Shown here in pieces: positions 45,714 to 55,061 of a stretch of 64,000 nucleotides of DNA (position 1 is the stretch's first letter; the number at the start of each line of letters is the position of its first letter). Source of the stretch: Lysinibacillus fusiformis. GTDB taxonomy: Bacteria > Bacillota > Bacilli > Bacillales_A > Planococcaceae. Location of the stretch: contig NZ_CP041696.1 of the NCBI RefSeq assembly GCF_007362955.1, forward strand, positions 2,790,001-2,854,000, written 5' to 3'. The notes beneath the pieces were generated by a model, which did no database searches, was not told the origin of the DNA, and worked only from the letters and a program-made list of their open reading frames with translations. The position numbers and the translations under genes are program-made.

Positions 45714-45974
45714 TTTTTATGTGCGATTTTTTTACTACAACCTTGATGGTACGAACAACTTGGTACTTCACAGGTATGTGAGGTTGAAGCGCGAGAATAC
45801 AGATTTTTTGAGAAGATAATTTTATACAATTCACGGGTATTGTTGTACATAAAGAGCAGGAAAATGATTTGAATTTCTCCAAACAGAAGTTACGCAAAAA
45901 GCCATAACTGAACAAAATATTTTTTTACTCATATTATATAGAAACATTGATAATCAAATTTGAGGAGGTTAAAA
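45714..45974. other. Intergenic region upstream of ytaF-like gene
   Basis: About 260 AT-rich bases. I looked for a yybP-ykoY type manganese riboswitch and did not find its conserved core. No gene seen. Confidence 0.4.
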
Positions 45975-46547
45975 ATGCATTGGATTACCATCATTTTTAT
46001 AGGTATCGCTGCTAATCTAGATAATTTAGGAATTGGTCTTGCCTATGGCGTTAAAAAGATGAGAATTCCAGTCCTATCAAACGTAGTTATTGCCATTATG
46101 TCAATGATTGTCACATTTGTTGCAGTAACTGCAGGGAGCACAGTTATCGAGTATATCTCAGCGCATACGGCAAATCTTTTGGGAAGTCTTTTGTTATGTG
46201 TTATTGGAATGTGGACGTTATTGTCCAATCGCTTTTCTAAAAAGGGGATCATGAGCAGTCCTGAATTATTTGATGAGGATAAAAATCATGTTATCTCAGT
46301 CAGGGAAGCCATTACACTTGGATTCGTCTTATCAGCAAATTGTTTAGCAGGCGGAATTGCAATTGGAGCGAATGGTATTTCAGCCATATGGACTGTTATA
46401 TCGATTGGTACATTTTCATTTTTAACTGTCGCGGTTGGTAGTCATTGTGGATCCTTACTAACAAAAACGTTCATAGGAAAGTATTCGACAGCCATTTCTG
46501 GTTGGCTATTAATTATGATTGGTGTATTTGAGATATTTGCTAAATAG
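45975..46547 (+). CDS. YtaF/MntP-like membrane protein
   Basis: 190 residues, six hydrophobic segments with a hydrophilic loop in the middle (SKKGIMSSPELFDEDKNH). Two repeated motifs, AANLDNLGIGLAYGVK and SANCLAGGIAIGANG, match the inverted-repeat layout of the MntP/YtaF (DUF204) family: manganese exporters and the sporulation membrane protein YtaF. The Asp-containing first motif with AANLDN is closer to YtaF. ATG at 45975 follows GAGGAGG. Confidence 0.8.
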   Translation: MHWITIIFIGIAANLDNLGIGLAYGVKKMRIPVLSNVVIAIMSMIVTFVAVTAGSTVIEYISAHTANLLGSLLLCVIGMWTLLSNRFSKKGIMSSPELFDEDKNHVISVREAITLGFVLSANCLAGGIAIGANGISAIWTVISIGTFSFLTVAVGSHCGSLLTKTFIGKYSTAISGWLLIMIGVFEIFAK

Positions 46548-46710
46548 CCTTGTTATAGTTTACTAAATGAGAATAGCTTTATCTAAATAATAAAGATATT
46601 ACTTAGAAATTGTATTAAATTTAATTTTGTAAATGTACATTGTGGATTTGGATTAAAAATCCATTCAAAATCAGATTAAAAGTGATTTTTGTACATAGTC
46701 ATATTTACAT

Positions 46711-46755
46711 AAAAAGGGAGCAAAACAGAGGTCTTCTGTAGTGCTCCCCTTTTTA
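46711..46755. terminator. Bidirectional terminator
   Basis: AAAAAGGGAGCA and TGCTCCCCTTTTT pair across ACAGAGGTCTTCTGT, itself partly self-complementary. Lies between the ytaF-like gene and the heme operon. Confidence 0.85.
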
Positions 46756-46891
46756 TGGAAGGTAATTTTGACATATTAAGGACGAATTTGGTTTAATAGT
46801 TGACATACACTGGTATTAACGATTATTCTTGGAAATAAGATTGTAATTGAGAATTGTTTTCGTTTGCAAGGAAATGCTTTCATGGAAAACA

Positions 46892-46928
46892 TTGTGCATA
46901 TAAATTATTTCAATTATAATGATTTGTG
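46892..46928 (+). promoter_or_regulatory. Promoter and candidate Fur site of the isd operon
   Basis: TTGTGC (46892-46897) and TATAAT (46915-46920) at 17-bp spacing form a good sigma-A promoter. The -10 box lies in TTATAATGATTTGTG (46914-46928), which agrees with 10 of 14 Fur consensus positions. A second possible site is TGAGAATTGTTTTCG at 46848-46862. Iron control is expected for isd operons. Confidence 0.55.
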
Positions 46929-46975
46929 GAAAATGGATAAAAATTTTCCATTATTATAGAGGAGGCATGCAACAC

Positions 46976-47575
46976 ATGAAGAAAATAATGATGTTGGTCA
47001 TGCTAGTCAGTATGTTTGTATTTAATGTAGCTTTACCTCAAGCATCTGCTCAACTAGCTGATGGCACACATTCTGTAAAATATCAGGTGAATAAACCGGA
47101 TAGTAGTTCTGCATCCATTGCGAATGATTATTTCGTAAAGCCTGCAAAGGTGACTGTGAAAAATGGGACAGCTACTGTACAAATCACCTTGAAGAATAGC
47201 GCATGGATAACTAAATTCCAACCACCTGGTGGTGCTTCTGTTGTAAGCGAAGATAAATCAGCTGACACTCGAGTTGTACAATTTACAGTAAAAGATTTAA
47301 CAAAACCGGTAGTTACATCGATGAAAATTGATATTGATGATATTAATTATCACCATGAGTATAGCGTGTCATTAGTATTCGAAGCATCATCAGTAGGAAG
47401 TTCAACAGCAACGACAGCAAACGATACTAAATCGCCTACGCCGACTACTTCCGAAAGTCAAGTGTCTAATCCTCAGACAAGCGATGCTATGCCGTATTTA
47501 TTAATCGTTGCTTTAGCAGGGTCAGCATTTTTACTTTATAGAAAAAAACTACAAACAAAATCGGAGGCTCAATAA
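46976..47575 (+). CDS. isdC: Heme uptake protein IsdC, NEAT domain, sortase-anchored
   Basis: 199 residues: signal peptide (1-25), one NEAT domain (about 29-136), a Thr/Ser-rich linker, then the sorting signal NPQTS (165-169), a hydrophobic span and a basic tail. The heme-iron motif YxxxY is present as Y125-HHE-Y129. NPQT(N/S) signals are cut by sortase B, whose gene is the last of this operon. It should pass heme across the cell wall. ATG at 46976 follows AGAGGAGG. The next gene overlaps by one base. Confidence 0.93.
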   Translation: MKKIMMLVMLVSMFVFNVALPQASAQLADGTHSVKYQVNKPDSSSASIANDYFVKPAKVTVKNGTATVQITLKNSAWITKFQPPGGASVVSEDKSADTRVVQFTVKDLTKPVVTSMKIDIDDINYHHEYSVSLVFEASSVGSSTATTANDTKSPTPTTSESQVSNPQTSDAMPYLLIVALAGSAFLLYRKKLQTKSEAQ

Positions 47576-49089
47576 TGACTAAAAAACGTCAATCACGCGC
47601 AACAAAAATCGTACTAGCTTCACTATTAGCTGCGTCACTTTCAGTACCATCTTTTGCATCTGCGAAAGCAGCTGAAGTCACAACAGTAAATACTGAAGTG
47701 AAAGCAGAAACTACAAAGGAATCAGTCGTTACACAAGAAGGAACAACTGTAAAATTCCAAACATTCAAACCAGGTACAGATGAAGCTGGTTACATGGACA
47801 AGTATTTCGCTGGAACTGGTTTACTAGTTGAAAAAGATGGTACATACACTGTGAAATTAACAGTGCCAGCTCAATTTGCGGCTATGATTCCTGGTTTCCA
47901 AGTGAAACAGGGCGATAAATATGTTGATGCAACAATTGAAAAACAAACAGATGGTTCAAGCATCGTGTCATTCCTGGTAGATCCAAAAGCGAAAACAGCA
48001 GCAAAAGTACATGTTGTTGTGGCTGAAGCTAGCATGGACAAATGGTACGACTTTGATTTCCAACCAGTAGCTGCTACAGAAGAAACTGTTACTGAAGAAA
48101 AACCAGTTACTGAAGAAGAAGTAGTAGTAACGGATGAAGAAGAAGATGCGGATGTATATGAAGGAACAGTAACTGTTTATAAAGACGGTACTAAAGAAGA
48201 GTCTATGATGAAAAATTACATTGACTCTACAGTAGCAGTTGCTAAAGCAGACGGCACATACGTTGTAGGAATGCACTTCCCGAAAGGTCAATATGTTCAA
48301 TCATTCAAAGTGGATGGCAAGGACGCTGTATTAACAGAGGAAAATAAAGAAACAAACGAACGTATTTATACATTTAAAGTAAAAGATTTGAAAGCACTAA
48401 CAACTGCACAGATTCATATTATTGTAGATGAGCCTGCTGCAGGAGTGAAATATGACTCAGTTCATACTGTTCAATTTGGCTTTGATGTAAAGCTCGATCA
48501 ACCAGTAACAGAGACAGAAGAACCAACAATTGTAAATCCATTTAAAGATATTGATAATAATGAAAACAAAGATGCAATCTTAAATTTACTTGCTTATGAC
48601 ATTATCGTAGCGCAAGATAAATTCAATCCGAACAACAGCCTAACTCGTGCACAATTTGCATTAATGATTGCACGTACATTAGAGCTAGAAGCTACTGAAG
48701 TTGCTGGCTTCCAAGATATTAAAGGTATTGAAGCAGAAAATGCTATTAACGCTCTTGCTGAATATGGCATTGTTGAATCACGTGATAAATTCAATCCAAA
48801 TGGCACGTTAACACGCCAACAAGGTGCTTTAATGATTTACCGCGCAATTCAGGCTGTTACTGAAGGCGAGTTAAAAGTTGAAATTTCATTACCTTATGCT
48901 GACGTATCTACTATTGCTAATGATGAAGCGAAAGAAGCATTCTCGTTACTAAACAAAGAAGGCATTATGACTGGGGCTGTTGCAAAAGATGGTAAAACTT
49001 ACATCAATGCAAACAAACCATTAACACGTGGACAAATGGCGAAAATACTAAATAATTCTTTAGATTTCTTCTATGAAATTGAAGAATAA
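47575..49089 (+). CDS. Surface protein with two NEAT domains and three SLH domains
   Basis: 504 residues. Signal peptide to about 30; NEAT-like domain 1 (about 50-165); an acidic Glu/Val-rich linker (TEEKPVTEEEVVVTDEEEDA); NEAT-like domain 2 (about 194-310); then three S-layer homology motifs (about 320-500, with NPFKDI, NSLTRAQFALMIAR, GTLTRQQGALMIYR, KPLTRGQMAKIL). It resembles B. anthracis BslK-type hemophores that are held non-covalently at the wall. The YxxxY motif is not intact in either domain (WYDFDF; YDSVH), so heme affinity may differ. Confidence 0.9.
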   Translation: MTKKRQSRATKIVLASLLAASLSVPSFASAKAAEVTTVNTEVKAETTKESVVTQEGTTVKFQTFKPGTDEAGYMDKYFAGTGLLVEKDGTYTVKLTVPAQFAAMIPGFQVKQGDKYVDATIEKQTDGSSIVSFLVDPKAKTAAKVHVVVAEASMDKWYDFDFQPVAATEETVTEEKPVTEEEVVVTDEEEDADVYEGTVTVYKDGTKEESMMKNYIDSTVAVAKADGTYVVGMHFPKGQYVQSFKVDGKDAVLTEENKETNERIYTFKVKDLKALTTAQIHIIVDEPAAGVKYDSVHTVQFGFDVKLDQPVTETEEPTIVNPFKDIDNNENKDAILNLLAYDIIVAQDKFNPNNSLTRAQFALMIARTLELEATEVAGFQDIKGIEAENAINALAEYGIVESRDKFNPNGTLTRQQGALMIYRAIQAVTEGELKVEISLPYADVSTIANDEAKEAFSLLNKEGIMTGAVAKDGKTYINANKPLTRGQMAKILNNSLDFFYEIEE

Positions 49090-49104
49090 GAATAGACACT
49101 AAAA

Positions 49105-49149
49105 CAGCAACTTCCTTTCTCACTTAGATGAGGAAGGAAGTTACTGTTG
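49105..49149 (+). terminator. Long hairpin inside the isd operon, possible attenuator or processing site
   Basis: CAGCAACTTCCTT pairs with AAGGAAGTTACTGTTG (one bulge) around TCTCACTTAGATGAGG, followed by CTTCTATAG rather than a clean T run. It could lower downstream expression relative to the SLH protein. Confidence 0.55.
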
Positions 49150-49177
49150 CTTCTATAGAAAATGGAGGGGATTCATT

Positions 49178-50458
49178 GTGAAAATAAATAGAAAAAACTA
49201 TCTTTTGTTAGCGTTTATTCCTATTTTTTTTGCATTCCTCCCTCCATTTGTATGGATGCATGCACAGGCTGAAGAACATAGATCCATAGAAAATGGATCG
49301 TATCAAGTTGAACTAAGTTTTCCATCACTTGATGGAGTGGAACAAAGTCCTTTATTCAATAAAGAATCAAAACTTATCGTCAAGAATGGACACTATACAT
49401 TGGCTTTGACGATAGAAAGTAAAAATAGACTAACAAATATACATATTGAACAAGGCGAAAAAATGCTTCCCTTTAAAAAAGATAGTACTGAAAATTTAGT
49501 TCAGTTTGATGTAATAGATTTAACGCAGCCGATATTTGTAATGGGTTTAATGACTATGGATAACCTTCCTTTTACACAAGAGCTTCTAATTAAATTAGAG
49601 ACTATTAAACCGCTAGAGACTCAAAGTGAAGAGTCTCTATTAGGGAATGAGGTAGAAGAAAACTCTACAATAGATATTCCTGAAAAAGAGTGGACAATGG
49701 ACTATGTACTACTAGCTGATGGAAAAAAAGAGCCCTCAATTATGAATACATATGTCAATCCAGTGGCAAAGATGATAGAAAAAGAAGGCGTATTTTATGC
49801 GCAGCTGACGCTCTTAAAATCGGCTTGGATAACAGGGCTTACGGTGGAACAACAGGGGCAGCAAGTGGAACCAAAGCTTATATCCCTTAAAGATAATGTG
49901 CGAATTATTGAATTTGAAATTGAAGATTTACAACAACCACTACGAATGTGGGTAAAAGTTGATATTCTGGAGCTTTCTTATCATCATCAATATTTCGTTC
50001 ATCTAAATTTTGATCAACAACAGGTGGCCAAGTTTTTAAATAAACTGTCAGACGCGGAATCCCCTGGACAGGTAGTCAAAGTGGAACCTCCCATCATTAC
50101 TAAAGAAGAAGTTAAGAAAGCAACGGAGAAATCGACAGTCGAGCCTGTGAAAAAAACAACTATGCTAGCACCTCCGATAGTTCAAGCTACACCTTCTATA
50201 CCAAAGGAAGAACTGTTAGCTTTTGACCGTACACTAGATGCAAATACTAAAGAGGATATTGAAGATGAAGCCAATAAAGCTGAAGTCAACAAGGAACCGG
50301 TTACTGAAAAGGTAGTGATGGATACAATGACAACCCAGCAGCTTGCTCTTTTAGATAAGGTGAAAATTGCATTGCTCATCATTATTTGTATTTTATCGGG
50401 TTGGTTGCTTGTTCGCCGCATCAAAAATGCTAAAAATAAAGCAACGGAACAGAAATAA
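49178..50458 (+). CDS. Membrane-anchored protein with two NEAT-like domains
   Basis: 426 residues: signal peptide (1-32), NEAT-like domain 1 (about 36-150, lacking the Tyr motif), NEAT domain 2 (about 172-290, with YHHQY), a Lys/Glu/Pro linker and a C-terminal span (KIALLIIICILSGWLLV) with a basic tail. No NPxTx or LPxTG signal is seen, so it is probably retained in the membrane rather than sortase-linked. GTG start after GGAGGGG. It stands between the SLH protein and IsdE and probably hands heme to IsdE. Confidence 0.88.
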   Translation: MKINRKNYLLLAFIPIFFAFLPPFVWMHAQAEEHRSIENGSYQVELSFPSLDGVEQSPLFNKESKLIVKNGHYTLALTIESKNRLTNIHIEQGEKMLPFKKDSTENLVQFDVIDLTQPIFVMGLMTMDNLPFTQELLIKLETIKPLETQSEESLLGNEVEENSTIDIPEKEWTMDYVLLADGKKEPSIMNTYVNPVAKMIEKEGVFYAQLTLLKSAWITGLTVEQQGQQVEPKLISLKDNVRIIEFEIEDLQQPLRMWVKVDILELSYHHQYFVHLNFDQQQVAKFLNKLSDAESPGQVVKVEPPIITKEEVKKATEKSTVEPVKKTTMLAPPIVQATPSIPKEELLAFDRTLDANTKEDIEDEANKAEVNKEPVTEKVVMDTMTTQQLALLDKVKIALLIIICILSGWLLVRRIKNAKNKATEQK

Positions 50459-50473
50459 GTAGGAGATGACATT

Positions 50474-51385
50474 ATGAACAAATATTTGAAAGCGTTGATG
50501 CTCTTCATGGCACTTATGACTTTATTCGTAATTGCTGGGTGTAGTGGTGGAGAAGACAAGACTGAAGCACCTGCTGAAAAAATTAAAACAACAGCAGCAT
50601 CAACTGAACAAAGTGAACATCGTATTATTGCAGGTACAGTTGTCGTTGCGGAAATTTTAGATAAGCTAGAGTTGGACGTGATTGCTGTACCAGAAACAGA
50701 AAAAGTATTGGCTCCACGCTTTGACGGTTTACCAACTATCGGCAATGCAATGGAACCTGATATGGAAATTGTGAAATCTTTAAATCCAACAGATGTATTA
50801 TCAGTTTCAACATTAGAATATGATTTACAAGATAAGTTCAAACAATTAAAAATTCCCGTAAACTTTTTAAATTTTCAAAGTGTCGATGCGATGCTTAATG
50901 AAATTAAATCTCTAGGCGAACAATATGACCGTACTGCACAGGCTGAAGAATTAGTCATGGGCTTACAAAAAAATATTGATGCTGTCCAAACGGTTGCGGC
51001 CAATAAAGAGGGCCCACGTGTGCTAATTTTACTTGGTATTCCAGGTAGTTATTTAGTGGCAACTGAAAATTCTTACGCAGGTGACCTTGTGAAACGTGCG
51101 GGTGGTATTAATGTAATGGAGGGGCAGGATGCAGAGTATTTATCTTCAAATACAGAATACCTGCATAATAGTAACCCAGATATTATTTTACGCCTTTCGC
51201 ACGGTATGCCCGACGAGGTGGTAAAAATGTTCGATGAAGAATTTAAAACCAATGATATTTGGAAGCATTTTGACGCAGTGAAAAATGGCAAAGTATATGA
51301 TTTAGAAGAAGAATTATTCGGTACAACTGCTTCATTACAAGTGCCACAAGCTTTAGGACAGCTGATGGAAATCTTCTATCGTTAA
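50474..51385 (+). CDS. isdE: Heme-binding lipoprotein IsdE
   Basis: 303 residues; lipobox FVIAGC (Cys23). Class III binding fold. The Met and His that ligate heme iron in S. aureus IsdE have counterparts in GNAMEPD (Met93) and LSHGMP (His243). ATG follows AGGAGATGAC, 15 bases after the previous stop. Delivers heme to the IsdF permease. Confidence 0.94.
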   Translation: MNKYLKALMLFMALMTLFVIAGCSGGEDKTEAPAEKIKTTAASTEQSEHRIIAGTVVVAEILDKLELDVIAVPETEKVLAPRFDGLPTIGNAMEPDMEIVKSLNPTDVLSVSTLEYDLQDKFKQLKIPVNFLNFQSVDAMLNEIKSLGEQYDRTAQAEELVMGLQKNIDAVQTVAANKEGPRVLILLGIPGSYLVATENSYAGDLVKRAGGINVMEGQDAEYLSSNTEYLHNSNPDIILRLSHGMPDEVVKMFDEEFKTNDIWKHFDAVKNGKVYDLEEELFGTTASLQVPQALGQLMEIFYR

Positions 51386-51489
51386 TAGCAAGTAGAAATT
51401 GACGCTCGTATCACAAGCCAGCCTTGTTATAGAGCGCTTTTCTTATATTTAAGGTAAGAGTGAATTAGACAAGAAAAAAGGAAATCGAT

Positions 51490-52455
51490 ATGACAAAAAA
51501 AATAATAAGTTTTTCGATCGTAATAGTGTTGTTGCTTGTCACAGTGGTATATTCGGCAACAACAGGTAGTATTAAAATGGGCTTTTTTGAATTTATAGAT
51601 GCACTATTTGACAAAGAAAATAGCCAAATGGAGGCAATACGTGATTTACGCTTCCCGCGCATTATTGTTGCGCTATTTGCCGGGGCGGCCCTTTCTGTTT
51701 CAGGTGTACTTTTACAATCTGTCATGCGGAATCCTTTAGCGGACGCTGGGGTTATTGGTATATCTTCTGGGGCAGCATTTGTACAGTTATTTATTATTTC
51801 ATTTTTCCCTGCCTTATTTTTCATGACACCCGTTCTAGCGTTTATGGGCGGGGCTTTGGCCTGTGCGCTCGTTTTTGCCTTGTCATGGAAATCGGGTTTA
51901 AGTCCTCTGAAATTGATATTAGTTGGGATTGCTATTAATGCCATGTTTACTGGCTTAACGGAGGCGTTTATTAGCTTAGGGGGCTCATTAAATACATCAG
52001 CTTCTAGTGTCATTGGTTCGAATTTAACAATGCGCACTTGGAAAGATGTCTCGACAATTGTAACATACGGTTCAGTGGGGTTAGTTACCGCATTGGCGTT
52101 ATATAGTTGGTGTAATCTTCTTGTGCTACAGGATAAGACAGCAAAAAGCTTAGGCTTCAACGTTGCACGTGCTCGATTATTGATAGCAGCAGTTGCCGTA
52201 CTGTTATCAGCTGTTTCTGTTGTCGTAGCAGGAGTTATTTCGTTTGTCGGCTTGTTAGTGCCACATATTGCAAGGCGTGTAGTAGGCCACGATCATAAGG
52301 TGCTTATCCCGTTTACCGCCTTGGCAGGGGCATTACTAATTCTGGTGGCAGATACAATTGGTCGGACAATTGTTGCACCACTTGAAATTCCTGCTTCCAC
52401 TATAATGGCAATTATCGGTGGACCGTTCTTAATATTCCTACTGCGAAAAGAGTGA
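51490..52455 (+). CDS. isdF: Heme ABC permease IsdF
   Basis: 321 residues with eight to nine membrane spans. FecCD blocks include LRFPRIIVALFAGAALSVSGVLLQSVMRNPLADAGVIGISSGAAF and VIAGVISFVGLLVPHIARRVVGHDH-type sequence near 245-270. It follows isdE after about 100 bases and precedes the ATPase gene by six bases. Probably works as a homodimer. Confidence 0.93.
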   Translation: MTKKIISFSIVIVLLLVTVVYSATTGSIKMGFFEFIDALFDKENSQMEAIRDLRFPRIIVALFAGAALSVSGVLLQSVMRNPLADAGVIGISSGAAFVQLFIISFFPALFFMTPVLAFMGGALACALVFALSWKSGLSPLKLILVGIAINAMFTGLTEAFISLGGSLNTSASSVIGSNLTMRTWKDVSTIVTYGSVGLVTALALYSWCNLLVLQDKTAKSLGFNVARARLLIAAVAVLLSAVSVVVAGVISFVGLLVPHIARRVVGHDHKVLIPFTALAGALLILVADTIGRTIVAPLEIPASTIMAIIGGPFLIFLLRKE

Positions 52456-52461
52456 CGAAAA

Positions 52462-53232
52462 ATGGAAATACAAGATATTATCGTATCTCATGATAATACG
52501 CGAAATCATTTAGACGGTGTGACGACGGCCATTCAAAAAGGCAAAATAACGACAATTATTGGTCCAAATGGTTGTGGGAAATCCACATTGTTAAGTGTAA
52601 TGTCGCGCAATAACATGCCAAAATCAGGTCATGTCTCATTAGAAAGTAAAGATTTAGTGCATTATAAGTCAAAAGAATTTGCTAAAAAGTTGGCGATTGT
52701 CTACCAGCAGAATGAGATACCGAAGGATTTAACCGTTGAAAAATTAGTGAGCTTTGGACGACTACCACACAATACAATGTTAAAGCGCAATCAGGAGGAA
52801 GATGCCAAGGCTATTGACTGGGCGCTTGCTTGTACAAATTTACTAGGAAAGCGTGGCACTGATTTAGAGGCGCTTTCGGGTGGAGAACGTCAGCGTGTGT
52901 GGATTGCGATGGCGTTAGCACAGCAATCTGAAATTTTATGTTTAGATGAACCAACGACGTATTTAGATATTTATTATCAAATTGAGCTATTGGAGCTTGT
53001 CAAAACATTAAATGAAGAGCATGGCTTAACGATTGTCATGGTACTTCATGATATTAACCAAGCGATTCGCTATAGTGACCATATTATACTGATGAACGCG
53101 GGGCAGATTGTCACTGAAGGAGTGCCGCGAGACGTTATTACGAAAGCAGTCATAAAAGAAGTATATGGAGTTGAAACCATCTTCAATGAGGATGAACAAC
53201 TTGGTCTTTATATGGTGCCCTTGGGGATATAA
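52462..53232 (+). CDS. Heme ABC ATPase (FhuC-type)
   Basis: 256 residues. Walker A GPNGCGKST (about 32-40), Q-loop VYQQNEIP, signature LSGGERQRVWIAMALAQQ, Walker B CLDEPTTYLD and the switch His in VLHDINQ. Energises IsdEF heme import. S. aureus isd lacks its own dedicated ATPase gene in that operon, whereas Bacillus-type operons carry one here. Confidence 0.94.
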   Translation: MEIQDIIVSHDNTRNHLDGVTTAIQKGKITTIIGPNGCGKSTLLSVMSRNNMPKSGHVSLESKDLVHYKSKEFAKKLAIVYQQNEIPKDLTVEKLVSFGRLPHNTMLKRNQEEDAKAIDWALACTNLLGKRGTDLEALSGGERQRVWIAMALAQQSEILCLDEPTTYLDIYYQIELLELVKTLNEEHGLTIVMVLHDINQAIRYSDHIILMNAGQIVTEGVPRDVITKAVIKEVYGVETIFNEDEQLGLYMVPLGI

Positions 53233-53241
53233 GTTGGTGGA

Positions 53242-54021
53242 ATGATGAAAAAATGGACATCTAAACTTTTAACCTGTGTATATTTAGCGATATTTTTATA
53301 TTCAGGCTATGCACTTGTAAAGTATTTTTATACGTATTATGAGACGTCGAAAGCCCTTAAGGAAGTACAGAGCATTTATGAAGAAACATTGGTAACTATT
53401 GAAAAAGAAGCTGATGTTTCGTTAACTTCGACAGACGATTTACTAGCGAAATATACGATACGCCCACAATTTAATGAGCTATTAGCTGTAAACGATAGAA
53501 TTGTTGGTTGGATTTCTGTGGATAACACGAAACTTAATAATCCAATTTTGCAAGCGGACAATAATGATTTTTATTTGAATCGTAATTTCAAAGATCGTGA
53601 AAGTCGTGCAGGAAGTGTCTTTATGGATTATCGTAATGATGCGCTTGATATGAACCGAAATACTATTTTATACGGACATGCTATGAAAAATGGGACGATG
53701 TTTGGGAGTCTGAAAAATTATTTGAACCAGGATTATGCAGATGCACATCGTACGATTTACTTGGACACGCTTTATGAAGGTTATGATATTGAAGTTTTTG
53801 CAGCATATGAAACAACAATTGATTTTTATTACATTGAAACAGAATTTAACAGCAATGATGACTTCCTACAATTTATTAAGAAAGTTCAAACACGTTCTAC
53901 TATTGATATGAATATAGATATAGGACCAGACGATAAAATCCTTACGTTGTCCACTTGTAAAGATTCCGTAATGAGTGATGATCATCGCTTTGTTGTACAA
54001 GGAAGGTTAGTAAAGCGATAA
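53242..54021 (+). CDS. srtB: Class B sortase
   Basis: 259 residues: N-terminal membrane anchor (about 8-30), then the sortase barrel with catalytic His146 (LYGHAMKNG), Cys239 (TLSTCKDS) and Arg249 (DHRFVVQGRL). Expected to cut the NPQTS signal of IsdC and join it to peptidoglycan. Last gene of the operon, followed by a perfect terminator. No heme oxygenase gene follows within the window. Confidence 0.95.
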   Translation: MMKKWTSKLLTCVYLAIFLYSGYALVKYFYTYYETSKALKEVQSIYEETLVTIEKEADVSLTSTDDLLAKYTIRPQFNELLAVNDRIVGWISVDNTKLNNPILQADNNDFYLNRNFKDRESRAGSVFMDYRNDALDMNRNTILYGHAMKNGTMFGSLKNYLNQDYADAHRTIYLDTLYEGYDIEVFAAYETTIDFYYIETEFNSNDDFLQFIKKVQTRSTIDMNIDIGPDDKILTLSTCKDSVMSDDHRFVVQGRLVKR

Positions 54022-54039
54022 AAGATTCTCTAGCAGAAA

Positions 54040-54077
54040 GGAGTTGTCTCAAATGAATTTTATGAGACAACTCCTGT
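54040..54077 (+). terminator. Terminator of the isd-srtB operon
   Basis: GGAGTTGTCTCA and TGAGACAACTCC form a perfect 12-base stem followed by TGTTAT. Confidence 0.88.
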
Positions 54078-54164
54078 TATATTCGTAATTTCCTTAAGAC
54101 AAGTCAAAGAAAGACTGAGGTGTAGAAAGAAAAATAAAAAAACTATTAAATAAAAAACAATTAC

Positions 54165-54193
54165 TTGACGTAATTTATTTATTAATATATAGT
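54165..54193 (+). promoter_or_regulatory. Candidate sigma-A promoter upstream of yceI
   Basis: TTGACG (54165-54170) and TATAGT (54188-54193) at 17-bp spacing. It would give a leader of nearly 180 bases containing the palindrome at 54331. Confidence 0.6.
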
Positions 54194-54330
54194 AAGTTAC
54201 ATAAAGTAATCAAATGCTTTTAGTATCTACAATCAGTCATCATAGAAATTCAGCTAAAGTAACTGCAAATGTTTAACCTTTTTAGTAACGGGGTAACATA
54301 AAAATAGTAGTTACTTCATATTTTATCATA

Positions 54331-54348
54331 TATCTCGAAATCGAGATA
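54331..54348. promoter_or_regulatory. MhqR-like operator palindrome
   Basis: TATCTCGAAATCGAGATA is an 18-base palindrome with only the central AA asymmetric. It agrees closely with the B. subtilis MhqR operator as I recall it (tATCTcgaAtTCgAGATa). It lies 30 bases before the YceI gene. A MarR-type quinone-responsive repressor is the likely ligand, but no such gene is in the window. Confidence 0.65.
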
Positions 54349-54377
54349 AAAAACAATTCAATTGGAGGAATTTACAA

Positions 54378-54905
54378 ATGGCAAAATGGAACATCGATTT
54401 AGGGCATTCAGCAATTAACTTTCAAGTAAAACACATGATGGTATCAAAAGTAAAAGGAGTATTTGATACTTACTCAGCAGATATTGAGGCAGCAGATTTA
54501 ACAGATTTAACTACTGCAAATATTAGCATTAGTATTGATGCAGCAAGCATCAACACACGTAGCGAAGACCGTGATAATCACTTAAAAGCAGAAGATTTCT
54601 TTGATGCGGAAAAATATCCAAAAATTACATTCATTTCTACTAGCATCACAAAAAAATCAGAGGATACGTATAACCTTACTGGTGATTTAACGATTAAAGA
54701 TGTAACAAAATCGGTAACATTTGCTACAGAGTTTAATGGTAAAGGTACAAACCCATGGGGCCAAGAAGTCTACGGTTTTGAGGCAGAAACGACAATTAAT
54801 CGTGAAGAATTTGGTTTAACTTGGAACGCAGCTCTAGAAACAGGTGGCGTACTTGTTGGGAAAGACATTAAAGTAACAGTAGAACTTGAAGTTAACCCTG
54901 CTTAA
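54378..54905 (+). CDS. YceI-family protein (lipocalin-like isoprenoid/quinone-binding fold)
   Basis: 175 residues, cytosolic (no signal peptide). Matches the YceI fold from end to end: WNIDLGHSAINFQVKHMMVSKVKGVF, RDNHLKAEDFFDAEKYPKITF, LTGDLTIKDVTKSVTFATEF and NREEFGLTWNAALETGGVLVG. Family members bind long polyprenyl chains; the physiological role is unclear. GGAGG precedes the ATG. The upstream MhqR-like palindrome suggests induction by quinones or related electrophiles. Confidence 0.93.
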   Translation: MAKWNIDLGHSAINFQVKHMMVSKVKGVFDTYSADIEAADLTDLTTANISISIDAASINTRSEDRDNHLKAEDFFDAEKYPKITFISTSITKKSEDTYNLTGDLTIKDVTKSVTFATEFNGKGTNPWGQEVYGFEAETTINREEFGLTWNAALETGGVLVGKDIKVTVELEVNPA

Positions 54906-54929
54906 TAATACAGACTTAACGATTTAGCT

Positions 54930-54964
54930 GTGCTCGAGAAATAAATTCTCGGGCACATTTTTTT
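54930..54964 (+). terminator. Terminator of yceI
   Basis: GTGCTCGAGAA and TTCTCGGGCAC (one G-T) form the stem, followed by ATTTTTTTT. Confidence 0.9.
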
Positions 54965-55061
54965 TGCTTATAGTTTGTAAAAAAATCCATAAAATAAGTT
55001 GTCTGCATATTTTTAGTAATTACTGCATATAAAACATCATATTGTTTTTGGGGGCGATGGG

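Noticed and set aside
45714-45974. Manganese yybP-ykoY riboswitch before the YtaF/MntP-like gene
   Set aside because: The conserved loop sequences of that riboswitch are not present.
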